DNA of 21,887 nucleotides. It comes from JAVJUS01 sp040220455 (GTDB lineage: Bacteria; Pseudomonadota; Alphaproteobacteria; DSM-16000; Inquilinaceae). Each line of letters opens with the position of its first letter. Position 1 is the first letter of the stretch. Below are positions 1 through 6,951 of the stretch, piece by piece. The position numbers and the translations under genes are program-made. The notes below the pieces were generated by a model. It was not told where the DNA came from. It did not search any database and saw only the letters and a program-made list of their open reading frames with translations. The DNA lies in assembly GCA_040220455.1 (NCBI GenBank), contig JAVJUS010000123.1:1-21887 (forward strand), in the 5' to 3' direction.

Positions 1-1
1 G

Positions 2-118
2 TTGCGCGCCGCCGGCAAGCCCAGCAAGGTCATCCGCGTCGCCCTGGCCCGTAAACTCCTCGTCCGGCTCAATGCCAAAGCCCGAGAGGCCCGCGCTCAA
101 ATCGCCCAAACCGCTTGA
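2..118 (+). CDS. IS110-family transposase, C-terminal fragment (cut by window edge)
   Basis: Reading from base 2, 38 codons run to a TGA at 116-118. The peptide contains GKPSKV, then VALARKLLVRLNA, which matches the usual C-terminus of IS110/IS116/IS902 transposases (a G-K-P-x-K-V segment followed by R-K-L-L-x-x-L-N-A). The family are DEDD-fold recombinases with a C-terminal serine-containing transposase domain, guided by an IS-encoded bridge RNA. The 5' part lies outside the window, so intactness cannot be judged. Only about 15 bp separate the stop codon from the palindromic repeat at 134-170, so the IS end must lie between 119 and 134. That short 3' flank fits the IS110 subgroup, where the non-coding RNA lies at the other end. 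Confidence 0.82.
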   Translation: MRAAGKPSKVIRVALARKLLVRLNAKAREARAQIAQTA

Positions 119-133
119 CCCGACAGACAGTCG

Positions 134-170
134 CTCACCCTGTCCCTCTCCCCCCGGGAGAGGGGACGCG
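134..170 (-). repeat. Truncated copy of the GGGAGAGGG palindromic element, abutting the IS110 end
   Basis: Read on the minus strand, this is the outer end of the same element found at 20282, 20438 and 21049: GCGTCCCCTCTCCC, then GGGAGAGGG and CAGGGTGAG. It retains the first hairpin and the beginning of the long-range stem, then similarity stops where IS110 sequence begins. The simplest reading is that the IS inserted into, or recombined at, a full-length palindromic element, the rest of which would lie beyond the other IS end, outside the window. Confidence 0.75.
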
Positions 171-223
171 GATGGCATGAATCCGGGCAGGACCGTCCGC
201 CCGGCGACCCTGTCGAGGGCGCC

Positions 224-1024
224 GTGAGCGGCGGGAGCGGTGCCTGGGACCCGGCCGCCCATGGCCGCTTCGCCGAGGAGCGCCGGCGGCCGGCCGCCGA
301 CCTGCTCGCCCGGATCCCGACGCTTCCGAACGCCCGGCGGATCGTCGATCTGGGCTGCGGCGACGGCCGGCTGCTCCCGGACCTGGCCGCGCGCTGGCCA
401 GGGGCGGCGATCACCGGCGTCGACGCCGCCCCGGCGATGCTGGCCGAGGCCCGACGCCGCGAGGTGGCGCAAGCCGGTGCGCTCGACTGGATCGAGGCGG
501 ACATCGCCGACTGGACACCCGACGAGCCGGTCGACCTGATCGTCTCCAACGCCGCGCTGCACTGGCTCGACGACCACGCCGCGCTCCTGCCGCGCCTGGC
601 GGACTTCCTGGCGCCGGGCGGCGTGCTGTCGATCCAGATGCCGCGCAATTTCGACCGGCCGAGCCATACCCTGCTGCGCGCCGTCGCCGCCGAGGGCCCC
701 TGGGCCGGCCGGCTCGCGCTCAGGGCCGATCCGGTGGCGCCGCCGGCCATCGCCTACGAGATCCTGGCGCCCCACGCCGTCGCGCTCGACATCTGGGAGA
801 CCGACTACCTGCACGCCCTCGAGGGGCCGGACGCCGTCTTTCGCTGGGTCGAGGGGACCACGCTGGTGCCGGTACGTGCGGCGCTCGCTGACGCGCCGGA
901 CCTGCTGACCGCGTTCGAAGCGGCCTATCGCGCGCGCCTGACCGAGGCCTACCCGCCCCGCCCCGACGGCCGGACGCTGTTCGCCTTCCGCCGCCAGTTC
1001 ATCGTGGCGACGGCGCCCGGCTGA
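224..1024 (+). CDS. tam: Trans-aconitate 2-methyltransferase
   Basis: A class I SAM-dependent methyltransferase of 266 aa that would transfer a methyl group from SAM to trans-aconitate, an inhibitory by-product of the citric acid cycle formed from cis-aconitate. It is cytoplasmic. The SAM-binding motif VDLGCGDGRLL is at about residues 41-51, followed by the acidic turn GVDAAPAML and the motif IV region LIVSNAALHWL. The C-terminal half keeps Tam-specific stretches: IQMPRNFDRPSHTLLR, DIWETDYLHAL, and a terminal FAFRRQFIVA that parallels the E. coli Tam ending. The length is close to the 252-aa E. coli enzyme. The start is GTG at 224. It converges with the racemase gene, with only 12 bp between the two stop codons. 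Confidence 0.9.
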   Translation: MSGGSGAWDPAAHGRFAEERRRPAADLLARIPTLPNARRIVDLGCGDGRLLPDLAARWPGAAITGVDAAPAMLAEARRREVAQAGALDWIEADIADWTPDEPVDLIVSNAALHWLDDHAALLPRLADFLAPGGVLSIQMPRNFDRPSHTLLRAVAAEGPWAGRLALRADPVAPPAIAYEILAPHAVALDIWETDYLHALEGPDAVFRWVEGTTLVPVRAALADAPDLLTAFEAAYRARLTEAYPPRPDGRTLFAFRRQFIVATAPG

Positions 1025-1036
1025 CGCCGCCTCGGC

Positions 1037-1732
1037 TCATCCCGTCGCGGCGTCGAGCGCCGCCGTGACGTGGACGCGGGTCGAATCGACAGCCGGCAGG
1101 TCGGTATCCGCCGGGTCGAGCAGCAGGCCCACCTCGGTGCAGCCGTAGACCAGGCCGTCGATTCCCTCGTTCGCCCGCATGCGGGCGATGACATCCAGAT
1201 ACGCGGCATGCGACTCCGCCCGGATCACGCCCCGGCACAGCTCCTCGTAGATGATCCGGTGCACGGTCTCCCGGCTGGCCGCGTCGGGTACCACCGGGTC
1301 GAGCCCGTGGCGGTCGCGCAGCCGGCCGAGGTAGAAATCCTGCTCCATCGTGTAGCGGGTGGCGAGGACGAGCGGCCGGCGCATGCCCGCCGCGCGCGCC
1401 GCCCCGGCGGTGGCGTCGGCGATGTGGACGAGCGGCAGGCCGGCCGCCGCCTGCACGGCGTCGGCCATCTTGTGCATGGTGTTGGTGGCGATCACCAGCA
1501 CCTCCGCCCCCGCCGCCTTCAGGGCCCGAGCGGCGTCGGCAAGCCGCGCGGTCGCGCCGTCCCAGTCGCCGGCGGCCTGCAGCGCCTCGATCTCGGCGAA
1601 GTCGAAGGACCAGACGAGCAGCCGGGCCGAATGCAGCCCGCCCGCGCGCTCGCGCGCCGCCTCGTTGAACAGGCGGTAGTAGACGGCCGTGCTCTCCCAG
1701 CTCATGCCGCCGATCACGCCGATGAGGCGCAT
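1037..1732 (-). CDS. Aspartate/glutamate racemase, YgeA type
   Basis: A cofactor-independent amino-acid racemase of 231 aa, almost the same length as E. coli YgeA (230 aa). It starts MRLIGVIGGMSWEST, the standard N-terminus of this family. Catalysis in the superfamily uses two facing cysteines. Here the first position is Thr83 (IATNTMHK) and the second is Cys198 (YGCTEVGLL). That Thr/Cys arrangement is the one known from E. coli YgeA, so this is the YgeA subgroup rather than a classical Cys/Cys aspartate racemase, and the Thr is not a defect. Substrate is most likely L-Asp or L-Glu. The gene follows the M48 peptidase gene on the same strand with a 29-bp gap, so co-transcription is likely. The ATG at 1732 is chosen because the family N-terminus begins there. 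Confidence 0.88.
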   Translation of the reverse strand: MRLIGVIGGMSWESTAVYYRLFNEAARERAGGLHSARLLVWSFDFAEIEALQAAGDWDGATARLADAARALKAAGAEVLVIATNTMHKMADAVQAAAGLPLVHIADATAGAARAAGMRRPLVLATRYTMEQDFYLGRLRDRHGLDPVVPDAASRETVHRIIYEELCRGVIRAESHAAYLDVIARMRANEGIDGLVYGCTEVGLLLDPADTDLPAVDSTRVHVTAALDAATG

Positions 1733-1761
1733 GCGCCGCTCTCCCTGCCGACCGGCCCAGA

Positions 1762-2646
1762 TCAGGCCTGATAGACCGAAAGCGCCTGGGGCATGAGGGA
1801 CTGCAACTGCGCGATCCGGTCGCCGGGCGCGGGATGGGTCGACAGGAAGGCCGGCGGCCGGTTGCCGGCCGACTGCATGTTGCCCCAGAACGGGATCGAT
1901 TCGCGCGGGTCGAAGCCGGCGCGCGCCATGTTGAACAGGCCGCGCCGGTCGGCCTCGAGCTCCTGCTGCCGGCCGTAGGGCAGGACGACGCCGTACTGCG
2001 CCCCGGCGCCGAGCAGGCCCATGATCTGGTTGGCGTAGCCGATATTGCCCTGCTGCAGCGCGATGCCGATCGCCTGCAGGCCCAGATTGGTCGCCTGGAC
2101 TGTCGACAGCCGCTCGGCGGCGTGGCGTTCCTGGTTGTGGCCGATCTCGTGGCCGATCACGGTGGCGAGCTGGGCGTCGTTCTCCATGTAGCCGAAAATG
2201 CCCTCGTAGACGCCGATCTTGCCGCCGGGCAGGGCGAAGGCGTTGGCGCTGTCGCCCTGGAAGACGCGCATCTCCCACTGCGCCGGGTTCTGGCCGACGG
2301 CCGCGAGGATGCGCCCGCCGACCCGGTCGAGCGCGTTGCGCATGCCCTGATTGTTCGACAGCCGCTCCTCGGCGCGGATGCGCTGCCAGGCCTCGACGCC
2401 CATGCGCTGCTCCTCCGCCGGGGAGACCATGAACAGCGGCACGCCGCCGTCGCCGGGCGTGCAGGCGACCACCACCGCGCCGCCGCCGCCGACGAGCAGC
2501 GCGCGGCGGGTCAGGGCCAGGCCGTCGGCGCGCGCGCGCCGGGCCGTCGCCTCCGCCTCTGCCGCGCCGGGCAGGGTGCCGGGTGCGCCGAGGGCGGTCT
2601 CCTCGGCCGGGGCGGGATCGGCGGTCGCGCAGCGGGGGCAGGTCAT
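1762..2646 (-). CDS. M48-family metallopeptidase, predicted twin-arginine lipoprotein
   Basis: A zinc metallopeptidase of 294 aa with the HEIGH motif at residues 166-170 and the third zinc ligand in ELEAD (Glu229). The conserved segment FALPGGKIGVYEGI precedes the active site, and the C-terminus has the usual STHPAPGDRI motif. It resembles the periplasmic Oma1/BepA/LoiP-like M48 branch involved in envelope protein quality control. A predicted export signal is visible as LTRRALLVGGGGAVVVAC, with an arginine pair at 47-48 and a lipobox cysteine at 62, suggesting Tat export and lipid anchoring. About 44 residues, including an odd CPRC, precede the arginine pair. Either the true start is further in or the n-region is unusually long. 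The ATG at 2646 has a GAGG seven bases upstream. It is probably in an operon with the downstream racemase gene. Confidence 0.88.
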   Translation of the reverse strand: MTCPRCATADPAPAEETALGAPGTLPGAAEAEATARRARADGLALTRRALLVGGGGAVVVACTPGDGGVPLFMVSPAEEQRMGVEAWQRIRAEERLSNNQGMRNALDRVGGRILAAVGQNPAQWEMRVFQGDSANAFALPGGKIGVYEGIFGYMENDAQLATVIGHEIGHNQERHAAERLSTVQATNLGLQAIGIALQQGNIGYANQIMGLLGAGAQYGVVLPYGRQQELEADRRGLFNMARAGFDPRESIPFWGNMQSAGNRPPAFLSTHPAPGDRIAQLQSLMPQALSVYQA

Positions 2647-2850
2647 GGCGGGCCTCGTCGTGACGTCGAAGCGGGGGCGGGATCGGGTCCACGTTCCCGC
2701 AATGCGACCGGGTAACGCCGGGTTGCGGCGAGACCGTGGCGGGGTCGCGCGGGCCGGCCGCGCATGGCGGACATGCGTCGAGACGGGTTGCCGGGACGGC
2801 CGGCCACGCGGTAGGCGGAGGATCCCGCCCGAGATACGACGGCGATCGGC

Positions 2851-4074
2851 ATGATCGACTACCTGCGTTTCCTGAAGGAAGCGCCGCGGCCGCTGGCGTT
2901 CGGCTTCCTGCTGTGTTTCGCCTCCAGCTTCGGCCAGACCTTCTTCATCGCGCTCTCCGGGGCGGAGTTGCGCGCGGCCTTCGAGCTGAGCCACGGCGGC
3001 TTCGGCACGGCCTATTCGGTGGCGACGCTGGGCAGCGGCCTGCTGATGATCTGGCTGGGCGGGCTGCTCGACCGGGTCTCGCTCGGCCGCTTCTCGCTCG
3101 CCGTCGTGATCGGCCTGGCCGGCGCCTGCGCGCTGCTCGCCGTGGCGCCGCACGCCGCGGTGCTGGTGCTCGCCTTCTTCGCGCTCCGGCTGACCGGCCA
3201 GGGGCTGGCGACCCATACCGCCTTCACCACCATGGGGCGGCGCTTCGTCATGAACCGGGGCAAGGCGATCGCCATCGCCGCGCTGGGTCTGCCGGCGGGC
3301 GAGGCGGTGCTGCCCCTGCTCGGCGTCGGCGCGATCGACCTGTTCGGCTGGCGCGGCGCCTGGCTCGCCTTCGGCGCGGTCGCCCTCGCAGGCTTCGCGC
3401 CACTGACCCTGTGGCTCTCGCGCGCGGCGGCCCAGGCCCCGCAGTTGCGCACCCGCGGCGCCGACGACCCGCCGGAGCCGCGCCAGTGGTCGCGCGCCGA
3501 GGTTCTGCGCGACACCCGGTTCTGGCTGATCCTGCCGGCGCTGCTGGCCATGCCGGTGATCAGCACGGCCTTCTTCTTCCACCAAGTCCACGTGGTCGAG
3601 GCCAAGGGCTGGTCGCTGACCTGGTTCGCCGCGATGTTCCCGGTCTTCGCCGGCGCCACCGTGCTCGCCGGCACGGTCACGGGCTCCCTGGTCGACAGGC
3701 TGGGCGCGGTGCGGCTGCTGCCGCTGTTCCTGGTGCCGGCCGCGCTCGGCCTGCTGGCCCTGGCGGCGACCGACCATCCGGCGGCGGCGACGGCGTTCAT
3801 GGCCCTGGTCGGCGCGACCCAGGGCCTCGGCGCGACGCTGATCCAGGCGCTCTGGGCGGAACTCTACGGCACGCGCCATCTGGGCGCCATCCGCGCACTG
3901 GCCCAGGCGGCCATGGTGCTGGGCACCGCGCTGGGGCCGATCCTCTTCGGCCTCGCCTTCGACGCCGGCGTCACGGTGGAGGCCGCCGCCCTCGCCTCGG
4001 CCGCCTGGCTCGTCGTCATGACCCTGCTGCTGCGCTTCGGCCTCAAGCGTGAGCCGGCGCCGGTCGGGGCGTAG
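2851..4074 (+). CDS. Major facilitator superfamily transporter
   Basis: An inner-membrane secondary transporter of 407 aa with about 12 hydrophobic segments. The MFS loop 2-3 signature appears as GGLLDRVSLGR (residues 70-80), repeated in weaker form in the second half as GSLVDRLGAVR. A hydrophilic central loop around residues 190-220 (SRAAAQAPQLRTRGADDPPE) separates the two six-helix bundles. The substrate cannot be read from the sequence. It is divergent from the M48 peptidase gene across a 204-bp gap that should contain both promoters. Its 3' end borders the AT-rich island, so its terminator may be the hairpin at 4086-4109. Confidence 0.88.
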   Translation: MIDYLRFLKEAPRPLAFGFLLCFASSFGQTFFIALSGAELRAAFELSHGGFGTAYSVATLGSGLLMIWLGGLLDRVSLGRFSLAVVIGLAGACALLAVAPHAAVLVLAFFALRLTGQGLATHTAFTTMGRRFVMNRGKAIAIAALGLPAGEAVLPLLGVGAIDLFGWRGAWLAFGAVALAGFAPLTLWLSRAAAQAPQLRTRGADDPPEPRQWSRAEVLRDTRFWLILPALLAMPVISTAFFFHQVHVVEAKGWSLTWFAAMFPVFAGATVLAGTVTGSLVDRLGAVRLLPLFLVPAALGLLALAATDHPAAATAFMALVGATQGLGATLIQALWAELYGTRHLGAIRALAQAAMVLGTALGPILFGLAFDAGVTVEAAALASAAWLVVMTLLLRFGLKREPAPVGA

Positions 4075-4085
4075 ATTGCTCGCTA

Positions 4086-4109
4086 ATTTTCCCACGATTA
4101 TGGGAAAAT
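4086..4109. terminator. Inverted repeat between convergent gene ends, probable bidirectional terminator
   Basis: A perfect 9-bp stem (ATTTTCCCA / TGGGAAAAT) with a 6-base loop lies in the 39-bp gap between the MFS stop and the TOPRIM-protein stop. The A/T-rich outer stem gives a short T-rich tract on either strand, so it could terminate transcription from both sides. The stem is weaker than usual in a high-GC genome and matches the composition of the island. Confidence 0.55.
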
Positions 4110-4113
4110 ATAC

Positions 4114-4668
4114 TTATTGATGAAGCCACCTACAATGGTTTCGAGCAGAATTGGCGAAATCTCGGAAACTATGACTGCGTTCAACCATTTTTTTGGGATC
4201 ACATTTCAAGAATAGTTCGACTCCTTTAGTGGCTGTATGGTACGAAGAGCCTACAATCTTTTTTAGCTCACTCTTTCCGAAATTACCGTCAGCATTATCG
4301 TAAGTATCTATTTGTTTGCTAAATTGCTCCTCTAACATTTCTCTGTTCGTGAGTATCCAATTCTCAATTGTTCTATCTGCTATACCTATTATGTATTGTC
4401 CTGAAAAACCATTCTCATCCAATATTTGGGATAACGTCTTTTGTAGCTTTGATCGTGATTCAGAACGTTTTTCTCGATCAAATAATATTATAATTGGAAA
4501 ATATCTATTATTAAAAAGATTAAATCGACTTATAATAAATTTTGCCATTACTGCTATAGGTACGTCTTTGCCATTGCATCCAATGCGCTGGACAGTGGCC
4601 CCAGGGCAAAGAGACTGAATTATCTTTTGCTCCATGTATCCTTCTACTAAAAAAGCAACTTTAGACAT
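4114..4668 (-). CDS. Small TOPRIM-like protein, partner of the upstream ATPase (candidate defence effector)
   Basis: A protein of 184 aa. The N-terminus VAFLVEGYMEQKII has the Glu-Gly-x-x-Glu pattern that opens TOPRIM domains (Glu9, Glu13), and IIILFDREKRSE (Asp64, Glu66) fits the second acidic motif. IADRTIENWILTN (residues 97-108) resembles the [I/F]-E-x-W-L-L segment of DUF4276/RloB-type TOPRIM proteins. TOPRIM nucleases coordinate divalent metal and cut nucleic acid, and in ATPase-coupled immune systems (OLD, Gabija, PARIS) they are the effector half. The exact family is not certain, because the protein is shorter than the DUF4435 effector of PARIS. The start at 4668 is chosen over an upstream ATG because it overlaps the ATPase stop by 8 bp and has a GGGAG nine bases upstream, indicating translational coupling. 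Confidence 0.7.
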   Translation of the reverse strand: MSKVAFLVEGYMEQKIIQSLCPGATVQRIGCNGKDVPIAVMAKFIISRFNLFNNRYFPIIILFDREKRSESRSKLQKTLSQILDENGFSGQYIIGIADRTIENWILTNREMLEEQFSKQIDTYDNADGNFGKSELKKIVGSSYHTATKGVELFLKCDPKKMVERSHSFRDFANSARNHCRWLHQ

Positions 4669-6079
4669 CCTTTGCCACTCCCGTAACATAATAATGCCCA
4701 AGCCCGAATCCACTGTTCCTTATTTCATTCCGAAGATGCGACGGATTTTTTATCCTGTGAGCAGTAGTATGTCCCGATTCAAATTGAACAAATATTATTT
4801 CAGATGGATCTGCTGAATTAAGTAACGTTTCACTGTGTGTAGTCATGAGGATAAATTTTTCTTTCTTATTTTTTTCAGAATCTTCTCTCATTATCGTCAG
4901 AAGCTCTTGCTGCATTAACGGATGAATGAAATTTTCGGGTTCTTCGATTGAAAATACAGTTCTATTAGTCAATATCGCAGCGATAAGCGACATCCATTTC
5001 ACGGTACCATCAGAGACGGAATTCAACGGCACCTCGATACTGGAGTTATTTCCACTATCAATTTCAAGGGTAACATACAATCTGCTATTGAATGTGTCGC
5101 TATTAACTTTAATGTCCTTCAATGCTGGGTAAATTAATCGTGTAAGATCTCGGACCTCAGAATAACTAGCTTTAAATTGCATAGAATAATACCTTAATCT
5201 CCGTGGCATTGACCGAAACATGGCAGATCTGTGCTTCCTTCTAGCACTAGATGAAGACTGCTTCTGGGCCTGATCCAAAGCATAAAGCGTTGCCGCCAAT
5301 CCGGAACCATCTTTTGATATTCCAGGAAGACGAGTACTATCTTCTGCTTTTCGAACCGATTCGGGAAGTATATTGAAAGCTTGCCCACTTGCAATGTCGT
5401 CAATGATCTCTCTTACAAAGTCGAAAGTCCACGATAGATGAGATGCAAGACTCAGATCGCTTGACCTAGAACCAGCCACATCAACACGAATAAGATCTTC
5501 CATATCAATATTTTTTAAATCTTTTGAATGAAAAAACATTGTCGGAGGAAGTCTTTTTGAATCGTATTTTTTTATCTCAATTTTATAATTATTATCTTCG
5601 TCATCTGAATTCGAAATCTGATAATGGACGCCGATATCTAAGTCACGATAGTCATCGTTTTCCAACCTAAGTAGGCGTGTCTGATTTCGTCTCGCGGAAT
5701 GAACCTTAAAATTCTGATCTGAAAAATAGACTGCATCACGCGATTCGCTTAATGATACAGAACATGAGTACTGATAAAATAGCAGTTGGCTTGAAGACCC
5801 TCTTGAGACGTGCGCCTTTCGTTTTCCCGAAATTGAGATTTTTATTGTGTCCACAAATTGATCTTTTTTTATCTTCCGGAATACCGATCCGGCGCCGCCA
5901 AGTTTTGCAACAGCCATAGAAAGAGAATCGGTCATCAGTAGAGATAAAAACTCAAAAAAAGTGACGATATTTGTCTTTCCTGCACCATTCGGCCCTACCA
6001 GAATATTTAGTCCCGGATTGATATCAAGTTCAAACTCTGACAATGATCGAAATCCGTCTACCCTTATTTTTGTTATCAC
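4661..6079 (-). CDS. AAA_15/AAA_21-type ATPase (RecF/OLD-like), first gene of the island operon
   Basis: A 472-aa SMC/RecF-like ATPase. It starts MITKIRVDGFRSLSEFELDI, typical of this family, with the Walker A GPNGAGKT at residues 29-36. The C-terminal part has an ABC-signature-like NSVSDGT (353-359), a Walker B ending FSIEEPEN (377-383) and a switch histidine in MTTHSETLL (His415). The middle (about 90-340) is a poorly conserved insert that probably dimerises or senses the trigger. Such ATPases scaffold or restrain TOPRIM partners in anti-phage systems. There is no TOPRIM in this chain, so the activity must be supplied by the overlapping downstream gene. The start is GTG at 6079 with GAGGT five bases upstream. 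Low-GC codon use marks it as acquired. Confidence 0.85.
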   Translation of the reverse strand: MITKIRVDGFRSLSEFELDINPGLNILVGPNGAGKTNIVTFFEFLSLLMTDSLSMAVAKLGGAGSVFRKIKKDQFVDTIKISISGKRKAHVSRGSSSQLLFYQYSCSVSLSESRDAVYFSDQNFKVHSARRNQTRLLRLENDDYRDLDIGVHYQISNSDDEDNNYKIEIKKYDSKRLPPTMFFHSKDLKNIDMEDLIRVDVAGSRSSDLSLASHLSWTFDFVREIIDDIASGQAFNILPESVRKAEDSTRLPGISKDGSGLAATLYALDQAQKQSSSSARRKHRSAMFRSMPRRLRYYSMQFKASYSEVRDLTRLIYPALKDIKVNSDTFNSRLYVTLEIDSGNNSSIEVPLNSVSDGTVKWMSLIAAILTNRTVFSIEEPENFIHPLMQQELLTIMREDSEKNKKEKFILMTTHSETLLNSADPSEIIFVQFESGHTTAHRIKNPSHLRNEIRNSGFGLGHYYVTGVAKDV

Positions 6080-6108
6080 TGCATACCTCGTTCGCTGGTG
6101 AAGCGCTT

Positions 6109-6148
6109 TATGTGGAACCTACATAGGAAAAAAGGCTGAAACAAGCAA
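6109..6148 (-). promoter_or_regulatory. Possible promoter and small palindrome upstream of the island operon
   Basis: On the minus strand, TTGCTT (6143-6148) and TATGTA (6120-6125) are separated by 17 bp, a plausible but weak sigma-70 pair (about 3 of 6 matches in each box). The -10 box overlaps an imperfect palindrome, TATGT-N7-ACATA (6109-6125), which could be an operator. The evidence is spacing and position only. Confidence 0.25.
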
Positions 6149-6177
6149 CTTTAAAGCCGAGTACCACAAAGCGCGCC

Positions 6178-6951
6178 CTACCGCCCGGCGAGCCAGGTGA
6201 ACAGGCGGCGCCAGAGGACCGGGTAGCCGGGCCAGGCGCAGAACGGATCGGGGCACCAGTGCGGACCGATATCGGAGGTCCAGGCCGCCGTGCGGCCCCG
6301 GCCTGCCTCGCCGACCGCCAGCAGCGGGTGGCCGCCGTCCTCCTCCGGCGCCCGGGCCAGCACGCGGGCATCGGCCTTCGCCACCGTCTCGTTGAGGCCG
6401 AGCAGCAGCGGCCAGGGCGCGTCGAGCCCGTCGAGCATTCCGTCCGGGCCGGTGTCCAGGACCTCGGCGGTGAAGCCCTCCGGCACCTCGACCCGGTCGT
6501 CGAAGGGGTGGATCGACACCGGCAGCACGGCCTCGACCGGCGTGGCGCGATAGCGCGCGCCGCCGTTGATGCCCTGGAAGCTGTAGTAGCCGCCGCACAT
6601 CAGCAGCCCGCCGCCCTGCTCCTCGACCCAGCGGCGCAGCAGCTTCAGCCGGTTGGGCGTGGGCTTGCCCGCGACCCACGTGTCCGGGTGCAGCAGCAGG
6701 GTGTTGGCGCCCAGGTCGCTGAGCACCACCACGTCCCATTCGGCGAGCGCGTCCATCGACTGCGGGAAATCCCGCGCCGCCAGATGCGCCGGCATGACCG
6801 TGAGCGCGATGTCCGTGCCGGAGAGCGCGGTTTCCAGTGCGTCGGCGCCGGTGTGGTAGGTCACGGTCGAGAACTGGTCGAAGCCCTTGATGTGGCTCGC
6901 GGTGCTGACCCAGGACTCGCCGGCGAGCAGGACCTTGATGATGCCGGTCAT
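6178..6951 (-). CDS. Class I glutamine-amidotransferase-like protein (DUF1355 / PF07090 type)
   Basis: A cytoplasmic protein of 257 aa. The N-terminus KVLLAGESWV leads into a flavodoxin-like alpha/beta fold, and a cysteine lies in the nucleophile-elbow position in LLMCGGYYSFQGINGG (Cys119), which is strongly conserved in this family. Further family features are HPFDDRVEVPEGF and the C-terminal RTAAWTSDIGPHWCP. The family has a GATase1-like fold, but no partner enzyme or amide acceptor is known for it, so a glutaminase role is not established. The ATG at 6951 has a strong GGGGGAG upstream. Composition is normal for the host, so this gene lies outside the island. Confidence 0.8.
   Translation of the reverse strand: MTGIIKVLLAGESWVSTASHIKGFDQFSTVTYHTGADALETALSGTDIALTVMPAHLAARDFPQSMDALAEWDVVVLSDLGANTLLLHPDTWVAGKPTPNRLKLLRRWVEEQGGGLLMCGGYYSFQGINGGARYRATPVEAVLPVSIHPFDDRVEVPEGFTAEVLDTGPDGMLDGLDAPWPLLLGLNETVAKADARVLARAPEEDGGHPLLAVGEAGRGRTAAWTSDIGPHWCPDPFCAWPGYPVLWRRLFTWLAGR

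Larger units (their letters stand above)
4078..6175. other. AT-rich genomic island carrying an ATPase/TOPRIM operon
   Basis: Base composition falls abruptly just after the MFS stop codon and recovers just before the stop codon of the amidotransferase-like gene. Codon use inside is AT-biased (many AAA, AAT and TTT codons), unlike every neighbour. The island holds only two genes in one operon, with no integrase or transposase. No obvious long direct repeats were found at its edges. The position, between the 3' ends of two convergent chromosomal genes, is a typical neutral site for acquired DNA. Confidence 0.8.

Noticed and set aside
1037..1732. Inactive racemase, because the first catalytic cysteine is a threonine
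   Set aside because: The Thr/Cys pair is the known arrangement in the YgeA branch, so loss of activity is not implied.
2736..4052. Long alternative frame overlapping the MFS gene, and a 777-codon minus-strand frame across 1762-4095
   Set aside because: These are shadow frames. The MFS frame has clear membrane segments and family motifs, and the minus-strand frame is real only in its M48 part (1762-2646).
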